Positions 35,192 to 47,450 are shown, counted from the first letter of the stretch. The stretch: 64,000 nt of DNA from Tolypocladium sp. Sup5 PDA-1 (GCA_000750105.3 JPHH03000031.1:186001-250000), one strand, 5' to 3'. The notes: generated from the letters alone by a model not told the origin. Numbers and translations are program-made.

Positions 35192-37056
35192 AGCGACACC
35201 GGTGTAAGCGAGGATGATACGGAGTAATGACATCAGAGTTCAAACACGAGGCTTTGGAGTCTGTTCTGAATCATGACGGCCGAGATAGAGTCTCTTAGCT
35301 TGTGGTACCGTCGGTCCGTCACCGGTGCGTAGTCGTCACGGGAGGGCTACCTTAGTTGAGGTGACGTCGGGAGCTTGTGCACACAGAGTTTGGCTACAGT
35401 ACAAGAGTTGTGCCAACCACGGCGGATACTTTTTGTTGAAAACGACGATATCGATCAACGATCAACGGCAGCCTTTGCCGTGACATGGTTTTAATGCCTC
35501 GCTCGCTCTTACCATTGTCCTGCCGCTGCCACGAGCGCGAAGGCTGAAGCCAAGAAAACGGCGTTGCCGAACGGATCATCGGGCGGTGAGAAGCAGGAAA
35601 CGGACGGTCGTCGATTCAGAGCAGCGATGGCGCTGTACGAGTAGCTGTAGGGGTCCAGGCTGGCAGCCCCCGCTCTCGCCCCCCCCTGCGACCAACCGGG
35701 GCGCCACGAACGGCAGAGCCCGCCAATCAGCGGCCGGCGATAAGAAAGCCGCGAGGCGGTGGCAGGATCCAAGTGGGGCTGGGGAGGCTTCGGGGGAGTG
35801 GAGAAGACCACTGAGGTTTCATTAGCAGCAAGGACGAACCGCCGTCCAGGCCTGCCAGGCCAGCACCTGGGTTTCTCTTGGGCTCTTGAGGAAGGAGGTT
35901 GTGGTTTGGCGGAGGATTTGCGAACTATTACTACTGGCACTTTTGCAGTCGGGGAGAGAAGGTGCAAGGAAGCATAACGGTTACTGGGGACCGCGCACAG
36001 TGTGCGGCGTCTGTGAGCCGGCAGACAATCTACGCATGACGGCATCGGCTTCGGGTGCACTGTTGGCTGCAGAAACGCAAGCAAGAGCCCACACGACTGA
36101 TGCAGCGACCAACAACAGCCGCTGGGATGCGGTGCGCGGAGACCGTACGAGTATTATTACGGCGCCCAGCGACGGGGACCCCTGGTTCGCCGGGTCCCTC
36201 TCCTCCACCAGCTGCTGCTCGGCGGCGCTCCGGGCGCCTTGCGCACTGTGTGCGAGGCGCTGCCGTGGCCGCGACAGAGCCGCAACTGGGCACGGTCATT
36301 GCCGCTTTCGGCGGGCGATGGGCGGTGGCGCACAGTGGCCACTGGCCGCCACTGGCCGCCACCACCAAATCGTACAGTGCGAGTATGTACGACCGAGCAC
36401 TCGCTAGCTGCGATGCCATCAAGTCGGTGGCTGCGAGTAGCCGCGCCCCTCCTCGTCCCTCACTCTCATATCACCTCCTCATTCCGTCTCTCATCGTCAA
36501 CCTCCTCCTCTCACCGCATTCTTCGTCTACCGTCCTGACTGACACAGGTTCCAGTCAGCGCAGCAGCCGCAGCATCAACCGCCTGTGCACACGACCAAAA
36601 CACGCTCGACGCACCCGACGCGTCCCGGGCCCCCGGTCTGGACCCCCCGGTCTCCAACAGCCTGGACTTGACTCGCATCGCCACCCGCTAAACCAATCCC
36701 CAAGTCGCCCGCCAATTGCCGCCACGCGATAGTCAGCTTGACTTCCAAACCGCTCCTATCCTCGGCTCGGCGCAACCGATAGAACAAAAGGGTCCCTCCT
36801 CCCTGCCGGGTCGGGTCTCCGTGCTCTACACACGCTCGCGCGACCTCCCCTCCTCAACTTCCCTCACCAGTCGGTCGACTCTGCCCTCTTCACGAACCCG
36901 AAGTCGTCGTCGATCCGAACCCTTGGACGACAAAGCACCACCATCCCCGCCGAAGCAGCCTCGCCTCGCCCGCCGTCGCCGTCAAAGCGCACACAGCGGC
37001 GCAGTACCACGACTTGATTCTTCCGGCTACCACCTCCCGCGAGCCCGAAGCTTGCC
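35192..37056. other. 1.87-kb intergenic stretch upstream of the FYVE gene
   Basis: No supported gene. Several long open frames here have a Pro/Arg/Ser-rich composition typical of chance frames in GC-rich DNA. From about 36430 to 37056 the sequence is strongly C/T-rich, as in a long fungal 5' UTR. Confidence 0.5.
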
Positions 37057-38046
37057 ATGGCAGCCGATCTCATCATGCCCACGCTCCCCGGCGACCAGCA
37101 GCAGTCCCGGCACTTCTTGCCACCGAGTCGCCCGCTCCATAACAGATCCCAGTCCTACCATGTCTCCTCGGGGCCTCAGATCTCTCCCATCAGCATCTCC
37201 GATGCCGGCAGCAATCACGCAAATTCGACTCCTCCGTCGCCAAAGGGACACCATTCGCGCTTGGGTCGCCCGATGTACATGCCCGCAGTTCTGCGACCAT
37301 GTGACGAGTTTCCCTCCAAGAAGATTGCCCGTTGCAAAACGACCGGTTCGTCGTCCGACTCCGACTCCGATTCCACCTTGCGCCGCGCCAACTCGAATAT
37401 CATGGCCCTGGCCTCGCTCGGTGGTCTAGGCCACCGCTTGAGCCGTCGCTCCACTGGCGAGAGCGCCAAGACCTTGGACGGAGACTGGAACCTCGACTCT
37501 TTCCCCGAGGTGACGGCCTTGCCGACGCGAAAGCACTGGAAGGTGAGCCCAGGACCTTTTGCTCGAGATGTTGGGGATCTGTGTCTTGACGTCGGAAACG
37601 TCGGCGAGACAGCTTGTGCCTCCATTTCGCGCCAACTGCTTGTCCTTGCAATCGCTAACATGAATCGTAACCAGCCCGATCCCGAGTCTTCGATCTGCGA
37701 TGACCCGACTTGCAAGCGCGGTTTTAGCTATTTCGTCCGACGACACCACTGCCGCAGGTGCGGGCACATCTTTTGCGACTGGCACTCGAGCTACGTCCTT
37801 CCACTCGATCAAGACGCCAACTTCAACCCGCGCGCTGGTCTTTCTCGGGCTTGCAACCATTGCTTCCAGGAGGTCAAGGTGTTGCATGGCAGGCACAATA
37901 GCCAGTCCTCCAGCTCCACGTCATCCGCGCCACACACGCCGTCGACCCCGATGACTGCTCGGCCTGCCGGTGCGACTCCGACGGCCCCTGGCGGCCCTGA
38001 AGTGGCTGCCAGCGTGCCACGGGACTGGAACTGGAGCACCTTCTAA
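37057..38046 (+). CDS. FYVE zinc-finger protein
   Basis: Two exons (37057-37542, 37675-38046) give 285 aa. The first half is Ser/Pro/Arg-rich and probably disordered. After splicing, KHWK joins PDPESSICDD and a FYVE finger follows: C170-x4-C175, RRHHCRRCG (C188, C191), C196, H199, and C222-x2-C225. FYVE fingers bind phosphatidylinositol 3-phosphate on endosomes. Here the first pair is spaced by four residues rather than two, and a His replaces the sixth Cys, so zinc coordination is slightly unusual. The tail is Ser/Thr/Pro-rich. The 132-nt intron has CTAAC near its end but is a multiple of three without a stop, so unspliced RNA would code for a 44-residue insert. Confidence 0.88.
   Translation: MAADLIMPTLPGDQQQSRHFLPPSRPLHNRSQSYHVSSGPQISPISISDAGSNHANSTPPSPKGHHSRLGRPMYMPAVLRPCDEFPSKKIARCKTTGSSSDSDSDSTLRRANSNIMALASLGGLGHRLSRRSTGESAKTLDGDWNLDSFPEVTALPTRKHWKVSPGPFARDVGDLCLDVGNVGETACASISRQLLVLAIANMNRNQPDPESSICDDPTCKRGFSYFVRRHHCRRCGHIFCDWHSSYVLPLDQDANFNPRAGLSRACNHCFQEVKVLHGRHNSQSSSSTSSAPHTPSTPMTARPAGATPTAPGGPEVAASVPRDWNWSTF
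37543..37674 (+). other. In-frame, stop-free intron of the FYVE gene
   Basis: GTGAGC..CCAG, 132 nt, divisible by three, with no stop codon in frame. It interrupts the segment just before the zinc finger. Intron removal restores the family-like junction, but retention would keep the protein in frame. Confidence 0.6.
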
Positions 38047-39077
38047 AACGTTGACCTGGGGCGAACAAGACTGCAAAATGGGTGCCTCTTGTCTGGAGCA
38101 GCCGATAAGGCGACGGCGCCATCTCGGGTCTTTTTCGCCAGCTATACACAACCTGTCGCCCTCTAGATGCCTGCTTTCGCCCGTGGTATTTGCCCCTGGC
38201 AGCGGGCACAAACGATACGCCGAGCGGACCTAATTTGACGACTCATCGACACAACAACCGATATAGATATACTAGAATACGCACCCTTGGGTCGAAGTTC
38301 CTACTGGAACACCCACCCGGAAGAGTGCATCAGGGCTGAGTCTTACTTCACCAGCTTTTTAATCTTGCTTTCTCTCAAGGTCTCCTGGGCTGGATCTGCT
38401 GCTTGGTTTTGAGTCCCGTCTCTCTGAGCGGGCAGTTGGCGTTTGGTTACAGCGAGGAGTTTGGGGTCGGATACGAGCCAGATCTCTACGGAGACATATG
38501 TGGTGTGAATTTATTTTTTTCTGCATTTGGCTGAGATGGGACTTGGTATCTGCAACATGTCCAGAGCGACGTGTCTGCCACAGCGACGGGAATACCCCTG
38601 GATGAGATAGACTGCAGGATCCTAGTATTGGACTGTTTAATTATTGAAGCTACTACCTTAGTTTGCGCATTGCCGGTGACTTGATATCGACGAGTGGAGG
38701 TGCCACCACTCTCTCAGCGAGCCGCGAATCGAGACGGAAGTCAAAATTACAATTCTCCGAGCAAAAGCTCCCCGTTTCGCCATAGTGAGATCGCCACGCT
38801 ACCTGCTACCGTACGTTTTCAACGGCACATGTACAAAAACTCCAAATTTCCGTCAGGCTTCCCCTCCCGTTCTCAATGAATGATGCCTGCCCCATGTAGC
38901 GACTTGTTCACTGATTCCTATTTTTCCACGCTCCCAGTCCCGTAGGCGGGTGGAAAGAGGTTCCAGCTCCGCGAACCACCCGTTTGACTATCCTCCGAGC
39001 AACTTCATCCCCGAGTCTACCGTTCGATGAATTATATCGTCGTCTATCCCACAAATCTCTTCACTTTTACCCCATCT
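38047..39077. other. Intergenic between convergent FYVE and elongase genes
   Basis: 1.03 kb between two stop codons, moderately AT-rich. No gene or repeat was recognised; it probably contains both 3' UTRs. Confidence 0.5.
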
Positions 39078-40601
39078 TTAAGCCCTTCGCTTCGTCTTGC
39101 CGTTCGCCTTCTTGGGCGTGCGCTCCTCCTCGATAATCGCGCTGGCGGTGCCGTTGACATGGCCATTGACGTGTCCGTTGACCATGTTCTCGCCGCCGTA
39201 CACTTCCCTCTCGACGCCACGGGCGGCATCCCAGCCGGCCTTCTCGGCCAGGGTCACGTTGCTCTCGCGACGGTTGGCCTTGCCGTTCATCTTTTGAGCG
39301 GCATTGCTGCGCTTCACGTAGCTGGCGATGAAGAAGCTGACGAAGAGGTAGGTGAGAGGAGCCAGGTACAGCACGTTGAGCCAGATGGCAAAGGTCTCGC
39401 TGCCAGTGCCGATGCAGGGCTGTGCGATGTAGGTCGTCTCGGTGGTGATGGTGGCCTCCTTGACGGAGCCAACGCCGGCGGCGGCACCATCCTGAACGGC
39501 AGTGCCGAAAATGAACTTCTTAAGTGAGTCTAGGGCACCGCCGGCGGTGGGCATCACAGAGTCCGCAGGGGGTGCCGGGAGATCGACCGGAGCCGAGGTG
39601 ACGCTGGTGACGGTGATGGGGGCGATGTAGGTGACGAAGGAGTGCGCCATGGCGTACGACGCGCCAACCAGGAACTGGGTGATTTGCATCGTGGTCAGAG
39701 TGCGCTTGATACCCATGGGGACCTTGATCGAGAATGCAGTCAACGTGTAGTAGGTGTACTAGTAGAACGAGGAGTTAGCTCTTGTAAGGGAGCCAAGTAC
39801 AACACCAGTAGCAGGGTTAGGACTCACCATCAGGGCGTGGATAAAGGAATTGACAAGGACAAACATCCAGATGGGAGCAGACATGTAGCGCATACCCGCC
39901 CACATACACATCATGGCGCCGGCGTGATGGTACGTCTGCAGCGTGGAGCTGTACTTGCCCTTGGCGAGGATGATGAAGGTGTCGAGGACCTCGTAGAACT
40001 TGCTCAAGTAGAAGATCCAGCCGTAGTAAGCGAGGCCCTCATTCCACATACGGCCCATCTGAGTGCTGCTGGGGCTGCCAGCGTCAATGCCGGCGGCCAG
40101 GGCGGCCGGGTCTGCGCTCGTCCACTGGGCAGACGTCTCGTTGAAGTAGATGGAGCTTCCCAGCCCAGCGGGGCCATGGAGGCGGCAGAAGCTGTCGGCA
40201 GTGGCAGCCAGGCCGCCCGGTCCCATGGGGTTCACGATGCTACGGCGCATGCCGCCGAGCATGCCCCAGAAAGTCCAAGCCGAGTAGACGGCGAGGAAGA
40301 CGTTGTGCAGAACGACAAAGAGAGCAAAGGGGCGCGTCTTGCTGATGGCCCAGGGCTGCTTGTTGCGCGAGCGGTTGTACTTGTTCAGGGCCTTGGCCGA
40401 GACGGCGTAGAGCGCGGCAATCGTCAAGGGGACCCGGGGGTCGAGGGCGGCCGCGAAGACGTTGTCGGGGATGTTGAACGGCCGCATGATCGAGAGCGGC
40501 GTCGGGGCCGGGGGGAGAGGGGCGAGCTCGCCGCTGGGAGGGAAGCTGAAGAGGCTGGTGTCGGGCAGGGAGCCCATGATGCGAAGACCTGGGGCAGCCA
40601 T
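39078..40601 (-). CDS. ELO-family fatty-acid elongase
   Basis: Multi-pass ER membrane condensing enzyme (3-ketoacyl-CoA synthase) of the ELO/GNS1 family, which extends long-chain acyl-CoAs. Two exons (40601-39828, 39758-39078) with a 69-nt intron give 484 aa, longer than the usual 300-350. Features include several hydrophobic segments, KFYEVLDTFIILAKGK, and the histidine box read as LQTYHHAGAM. The first His of the classical HxxHH is Gln here, as in the IgASE-type elongases. After splicing, ALMYTYYTLTAF completes the next membrane segment. A loop of about 60 residues rich in Ala, Pro and Val and a long hydrophilic C-terminal tail with HVNG repeats account for the extra length. The substrate cannot be deduced. 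Confidence 0.9.
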
Positions 40602-43147
40602 TGCAGTGGTTGTAGTAGGTTATTCTCGACGTGAGAAACGGTATACCACGATTCGGTCGCGCAGTGCCCCTAGAGCGTGGCCAGTTGTCCGCGTTTGAGC
40701 CTCGTGACGGGTGTCGACGGCTCGTCGGGACAGTCTTGGAGCGGCACGAAAAGGTTGAAACTTGAAGCAGGGGTGGGAGTCGGTGTACTTGGTATGCCAA
40801 CGTGAGGTCCGTGAGCCGGGCTGTCTGCAGTCGAAGACGGCGAACGGAGGAGCGGTTCCGGCGAGTCGGTGGCGCAGATTCGAGCTCAAGGGATTGGGCA
40901 AGGTGCTTCGTATGTATGTGTGAAAATTTGAAGCGGCAGGAAGATATTCGTGTCTCGGGGGGCAGAGCAGGTCGGCGAGAAGGAGCGAGTTGAAGCCTTG
41001 TGGCGGCGAGTTGAGTGCCAAGAGTCCAAGACAGCCACGGAGAGAGAACGGAAGTCGACGAGAAGCGGAAAGGCCGAGAAGCGGGAATGTCGATAAGCTG
41101 ATTGCCCCCTGGAGATTTTGCCTACTCGTAGGTATGCAATAAAACCAGTGGAAAAGTGAAGCCCCGACGACAAGTGGGCGATTTATTCTTATTGCTGGCC
41201 CATAAGGTTGAATTTGGCTGTGTTGCTGCGTTTGCTTGCTCCGCAGCTCGGGAACGGCGTGGGGGGCGTGCCTCTATCGGCGGTACATGTTATCCAGCCC
41301 GTTTGAGCGGCTTCGTCACCCGAATGTTTGTTTTCGTCTTTCGTCTAGTCTTCCGGTTTATTATCACAGTATCTACGAGTATGGCAGCATCTCGCCATGC
41401 AGCATTGCATCGAGGCAAGGCATCTCTCCCGCGAGCAGGGCACGTCGAACGCCCTCTGATTGTCCCGTGCAAATGGTTGAGAGCTTACAGCCCCACGGCT
41501 TCCCTCGGCCCCCAACTATATCGGCAAGATGGCGAGGTGAAGCACCACGGGGGCGAAAGGAAAGGCTACGGATCAAGCTTGTGATTGAGTGTTATCTGCT
41601 CTATCGACAGATGGTGGTGGACGTCATGGCGTCTTTGCATCAGAGGGACAGCCTTTCTGAGTGCAGCCCCAGAGGTCCGGCATCACGGTGATGCACGTAT
41701 TCATTCTTGTGGCGCGGCAGTCTGTGTCTGCCGCGGAATTGGCATCACCGGCAGCATCAATGTCGTGCAGTAGCAAACAAGATCCGAAAACAGCCATGAT
41801 AGCTGTGCGTCACCAGACAAACAGGACAGTCAAGAAGCCTTTGCAGCCGTACTCGTATGTGTGCGTGAATGAGTCTCACACACCGACAGACGACGTCTGA
41901 AGTACAGGGGGTGTGCCTCAGCCAGGTCCCTGAGATCGCTAACCAGACATCCCGCATGCGCCGGGATCTCGCAGCCGCGACGTACCCCCATCGCGATAGC
42001 ATATCCTGACACGGCAGTCGTAAAATACTATCAGGTCAGAGGTACCACTTCGGCAGCCCACGTCACTCCTGCAGGCGGGGCGCACGCGTCCCCATTGACA
42101 TTTCCGACCTCTGGGCATTTTTTTGTTGGGGAGGCGCTAAACACCATCCGTCAGTCGCCTCCACCGGGTTTGTTCCAGCATCGTGTCGATTCGCGGCCAA
42201 CCTGGGACAGGACTGGCGTGCCGGTATCCATGAGTAAGTAGCGGCAGTCCCCTTTTTGCACATGAAATTGGAGCTGCTAGCATGTGCAAAGTCGAGATCT
42301 ATCGTTTCCTCCACCCCCAGATTCCCTGTATCCAAAACCATGCCTCACGTACGAGTAGTGTAGGAGAACAGCGTGAGCTTATATCTCCCCAAAAGTCCGG
42401 TTGGCCGCTGGAAACTGCCCAGAGCGTCCGTTCCCTGTCTCCCGCCCGTCCTACAAGCGTTAATACCCTGGGCGTCCCCGCTTCGCTCTCGCCTCTCCCT
42501 CCCCCCCCTCCAACCGAGGCTCAGCCCGCCCTGGGAGCACAGCAGCCAGCTGGGTTGGACCTGGACGTGACCCCTTCGGTCCTCAACAAAATCCATACCA
42601 GGCTTCCCGATGGGGACGGATACGCAGGTCGCAGAGAGACAAAGAGGCCCAAATCGCATCCAGCACGTCACTGAGATCTTCAAGTACATCGCCACGCCCG
42701 CTCTTCCCTGATTTTTCGCAAGTCTCATGCGCCGTGCTGCGCCATCTCGGGCCTTCGCCGCCGTCCGGCCGATGACCGGTCCCGACCGAGATGACATGCT
42801 CCTATCCCGTCTCCGGAGACCCGTCCCGGCTGCGACGGTATCTCTGCCGCTCCCCGGTCTACTTGTAATTTACAGACAAATTGCATCACCATCAATTTTT
42901 TGCATCAAGTCATTTCCCCGCTAGCCATACAGCACATATCACGAGTTACGGCATTGAAGACGTTTTACGTGTCGAATGAAGCTTTGTTGCTGTATACCAG
43001 GTGCTGATTAAAAGAAAATGCTCCTCCGAGTTCTCACTGAGACCATCTAGAGCTTACACAAGCACTCGACCGTACTTCGTACACTTCATGACATATCTTC
43101 TTCTGCATTTCTCCACCAGCGTTGCGAATGAGCGTCGTCGCACTCAG
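40602..43147. other. 2.5-kb intergenic stretch
   Basis: It extends from the start of the elongase gene to the stop of the carboxypeptidase gene. No protein-like frame, RNA gene or transposon was seen. The elongase promoter must lie in the left part. A GTACTTCGTAC motif occurs at about 43073. Confidence 0.5.
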
Positions 43148-44892
43148 TTAAGCAAACCACTCGCCGTGGAGCCAGCGGTTGAGGAAGTCGAGAGACGCCT
43201 CTGGCTGATCCATGGGCGTCATGTGGCCGGCGCCATAGATCTGCATAAAGGTGAGGTTACTGGCAGTCTTGAACTGGCCATAATCCTTGGCCTTCTTGCC
43301 CGAGCCAATCTTGAGGCCCTGGCTCTTGGCCGCGGCGAAGTCCTTGTGGCCGGGCCACTCGAGCGCGTTGGTCCAGGCCTGGTTGCCGAGCCAGTTGCAG
43401 ATGAAGTCGGCGTCGCCAGCGTAGATGAGAACCGGGACCTCCTCCAGAAGCTTGGGCACAACTCGGAAGTAGGGCTTCATCCAGTCACCGTTCATCAAGA
43501 AGTTGCGGTTGATGTCGAAGTTGCAGCTGTCGTAGCTGCTGACCTCAACGCCGAGCGCCTCAATGACCTCGGGCCTGTTCAGCCACTCCGAGATCCAGCC
43601 CAGAGCCTTGTAGCACAGGTTGCTGTTGTCCTCGCAGTCCATGCGGACATCGTAGACGTTGCGGCCAGTACGCTGGTAAGGACCCATGATGGCGTTGTTG
43701 CAGTAGATGCTGGCAGGCACACAGGTCCAGACGCTCTCAGAGTCGTAGCAAGACTTGATCAGGGACTGGCAGCGGGGGAGGGCATTGTCCATGGCACGGC
43801 ACTCGCTCTCGCCGACGACAGCGGGGTAGCCACCATCGCCGCAGGCCATGGGGCGGTAGTACTCGTACTGAGTGTAGCCGTCGGTCAGGCCGTTGCCGAC
43901 CATGATGCTCTTGAGGTTGATGTTGCGGTCCTTGTGGGACAGGATCTCAGAGGAGAAGACGGGGACGTAATGTCCGCCGTAAGACTCGCCAGCAATGTGA
44001 AAGTCCTGCTTGGCATACTCGGGGAACTGGTGGAAGAAGAGGGTAAGGAGGGCGTAGACGTCCTTGCCGGCAGCAACAGTGTTGCTGACGGATCCCTCGC
44101 CGTACGAGTAGCCGACGTTGACGGGCTGGTCCAGGAAGATGACTGACGCATTGGCGTTCCACGAGTAGGGGTTGTTGACAACCTCAATCTTCTTGTTGAT
44201 GGAGGCCGGGCCGAGCTCAAGGAAGAGGCCAGTCAGGGAGGAGCAGCCAGGGCCGCCGTTGAGCCAGAGGACCACGGGGTCGTTGGCAGGGTCGTTGCGA
44301 GACTCGAAGAACCCTTAGCCGTCCAGTTAGCATCGCGTCATCGTGGCCCAGCTGACGCCAGAGACAGATAGGGATGAGGCTTACAGTAAAAGAGATGCTT
44401 GTCCTTCTCGTTGTCATCGAGGTAGCCGCTGTACTGCTTCACCTTGTCGACGCCGAGCTTCGCCGGATCGACCTTCTTGGCGCGCAGGCTGAAGTTGTCC
44501 AGCTTGCCGCCGACCTTGCGGCGACGCTCGCCGTTCTCGCCCTCGACCCACAGGGCCTGGACGTCGGCGCCGTGCACGACGTGATCCCACTTCTTGTCGG
44601 GGATGCGGGAGTGCTTCTTGGGCTTCGCGCCAATGGTCTGCTTCTTGAATGCCTCGACGGCCTCGGGCGCGAGCATGGCAATCTCCTCCCAGGCGGCCTT
44701 GGCCTCGGACGTAATCTCGCCAAAGGCCTCCTTGAGGGGCTTGGTCCACGAGTCGAAGTCGAGGTCGAAGCCGAAGTCGTTGAAGTCGACGAGAGGTTTG
44801 TTGGACGAGGCGCCACCGAGGACCTTCTGGTCCTGGTAACCGACGGCCGACGAGGCCGCGCCCAAAACGAGGGCAGAGGTTGACAGCCGCAT
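43148..44892 (-). CDS. Carboxypeptidase Y-like vacuolar serine carboxypeptidase
   Basis: S10 serine carboxypeptidase that removes C-terminal residues in the vacuole. Two exons (44892-44385, 44313-43148) with a 71-nt intron give 557 aa, as expected for a fungal CPY preproenzyme. A signal peptide (residues 1-18) and a long charged propeptide precede the mature enzyme. Splicing rebuilds [14 protein letters not shown]. The catalytic triad is visible: Ser280 in GESYGG, Asp in the [10 protein letters not shown] segment, and His533 in [11 protein letters not shown]. The oxyanion block LNGGPGCSS is also present, as are several Asn-x-Ser/Thr sites. A long open frame on the opposite strand over this gene is a codon-bias shadow. 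Confidence 0.96.
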
Positions 44893-45701
44893 GATGGCGA
44901 TGCCGCTGCTGGCAGTGTGCGATGATGGTTTGAGGGGATGTGTTGATGGAGATGGGGAGAGGGATGGAGGAGAGAGAGGACGGAAGTGAGGAGAGGCGGG
45001 ATGACGAGGCACGGAACCGACGTAATGGCAGCACAGCAGGCGCTACTGACTGAGACGCGGAGCTGCCCAGCAACAGCCTCACGGGGCGCTAACTCCGCGC
45101 AGGGTCGGGCTCTGGCACCGACCTGCCTGTTACGTCCGAGTTCACTAACATATTTGCCGCACATTGCAGCGTTTATCTCTTAGTGCTTCCCGCATGGTGG
45201 ACCATGTCACAGCGCTGGAGCAGTCATGCGGATCCCGTACCCGGACCTCCAGCTCACCGGATACATGGCACCTTGAGAGCTATCGAAGCTGGTCTGCTGT
45301 GACCGGGTACGAACACTCCGTACAAAACGTCATCAGCCAACCAACCACGCCCCGCTGCATGCACCCAAAGGGAAAATGACGTCCTTTGGTCGTTAGTGGC
45401 ACGAGCTCGTTGACGGCCAGCAGGTCGCACTCACGATCGCCAGTGTCGAACAGACAGTGTCTCGTCTAAGATCGAGGCCCGCAATTCCGTAGAGAGTCGC
45501 ATGAACGGCTGGGCCATTTTCTGAGACAAACTTTGAGTATTAATAGCAACACAGCTCCGCGGGTTGAGCACGTGTATAGGTATTCAGCTCACTGTACGGA
45601 CGTACTCAGCCGGACCCTCAGTGCAATAAATAGCTCCGTCAGACGCAACCTCAAGAAAGCTGGACTCTGTTGGTCTACTCTTTGATTGTCTACATGTCTA
45701 G
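44893..45701. other. Intergenic between carboxypeptidase and Trp-tRNA synthetase genes
   Basis: 809 bp with no recognised gene. The right end holds the 3' part of the synthetase transcript, the left end the promoter of the carboxypeptidase gene. Confidence 0.5.
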
Positions 45702-47450
45702 TTACGAGCCGCCGCTCGCCGCAGCCTCCGGAGCCGCCTCCTTCTCTTTGGCCTTCTCGGCCTTCTTCTGCGCAATCTGCTGCTGCTTGAGCAGCTTCTT
45801 CATCTGGTTCTTGGTCATCTTGCCATCATCACCAGCCGCGGCGCCGTCCTCGTTGTCCTCTACAGACTTGGTCACAGGTACCACGAGATCCGCCCGCGGA
45901 ACCCTAGGGTTACCCTTCCACTCCAACGGACGCGTAGACATGAACTCGCTCACGACGGCGTCTGTCACCTTGGACCGTCTGTCCTGAAAGGCGACGACGT
46001 AATTCTGGAGGTGTTCGATACACATTGCTTTCAGCTGCTAACGTGTTAGTGCCCTGCCACAAGCGACTTTCTAAAGATCACTTACCTCGCCAGTGAGCAG
46101 CTTGCCGCTGTTGTAATCGGCCTTGATCTTGGCCAGTTCCTCGTCGCTCTCCAGGAAGAACTGCAGGTATTGGTAGGAGACATCGACATCTGCATTGCCG
46201 CCCTTCTCACGGTGCTCTTCCACTGTCTCGCGGCCACCAGAAAAGGCATATCTGCTCCGGTATTAGCTTGAGGCGGTCCCCGTGTCGATGTACGTAGCTT
46301 ACTTGTTGATCTTGGTCTTGACCTGCTTGGCAGTGTCGCTCAAGAAAATGGCCGATGTTTCGTCACTGGCCGACATCTTGGAGCCGGGTCCCTGGAGCGC
46401 ATCCAGGAATCGCATGTGGATCAGGGACGGCTTCGCAAGGTGCAGCCCGGCGGCGCAGTCTCTCGTCAAGCGGAAGTACGGGTCCTGGTCGATGGCGCAA
46501 GGGATCAAACAGGGGATAGAAGCCGTCTTTGACTCGTCGCTTCCAAAGATGTGAGGGAACGAGGACGCAAAGGACGTTGCGCCCTGGATGCTAGCAAAGT
46601 GAATCTTGCCGATGTTTGAGCTGCCATCGAAGCCAAAGATGGCCTTGACGGTGTTGTACGTCACCCTCTTGGAGAAACGGACAATATTCTTGTAGAACGC
46701 GCCTCCCACGTATTCAAAGTCGGAGAAGATGAAGGTCTTTTTGGGATCAAAGCCGATGGAAATGATATCCTTGGCGTTTTTCCGGGTGTAGCCCATGACC
46801 TCGTCCACACTCCTCTTCTCTGAGAACAAGAACTTTTCATCTTTCCAACACGTTAGTGACAAAAGGTGAGTCGCAGGTAAGCTGGGGCCTCGAATACTGA
46901 CCGTCTGTCAACATGATGATCAGGGGCACGTCCAAAACATCTTGCAGCCACCTAGAGATATCAGTCAGTCGGAATTCATGGGAGGTAGAGCGATATCACT
47001 TACTTGACAAAGTCAAAGACTTGAGTGTGGCCAATATGCATGCTGTCGCTGCTGGGCCCTCGTCCCGTGTAAAGGTAGAAGGGTTCATTCTGCCACCCTG
47101 TCAGACGCATTGCCCCAGTTTACGATCCGAATAGTTCCAGCACAAACCTTCTCATAGCGGTCCAGAATCAGCGTCATGTCCCGGTGGCTAAACACAATCT
47201 CGCGGCGCATAAACCTGTGTGGCTTGTGTCCCGTGACCCTCTCGAACCGCTCCAACAACGCATCGTCGATCCGGTTCGTGCCAAACTCCTCGACCAGTTT
47301 GCGGTAGTCGATGGCCTTGACCTTGCCGTCCTCGCCCACCTCGCCCGAGACCGACCACGGGTTGATGTCCTGCTTGGACGACCCTGCTGGCGGGGACGTG
47401 GCATCCTGCCCCGCGCCCGGAGGGGCTGCGGTTTCTGGTGCAGAGGCCAT
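45702..47450 (-). CDS. Cytoplasmic tryptophanyl-tRNA synthetase
   Basis: Class I synthetase that charges tRNA(Trp). Six exons: 47450-47148, 47089-47004, 46951-46902, 46840-46303, 46251-46086 and 46034-45702; introns are 50-61 nt and the product is 491 aa. The third exon is only 50 nt. The HIGH signature reads SMHIGH after splicing and the second signature is KMSAS; both are typical for the eukaryotic enzyme. [13 protein letters not shown] and the [14 protein letters not shown] block also fit. The last intron has tandem acceptors (TAG and CAG three bases apart), so forms with or without one Gln are possible. The C-terminus is a Lys/Glu/Ala-rich helical tail. It is divergent from the Sdo1 gene. 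Confidence 0.95.

Noticed and set aside
35509..36084. 191-codon minus-strand frame upstream of the FYVE gene
   Set aside because: Pro/Arg/Ser-rich chance frame that overlaps several others. No start context or motif supports it.
39642..40634. 330-codon open frame on the plus strand over the elongase gene
   Set aside because: Antisense shadow of the elongase exon, rich in Gly/Arg/Glu, with no domain or motif.
43001..44146. 381-codon open frame on the plus strand over the carboxypeptidase gene
   Set aside because: It is Val/Leu/Asp-repetitive and exactly antisense to a certain S10 peptidase exon. The G/C-ending codon bias of that gene makes the opposite strand open.
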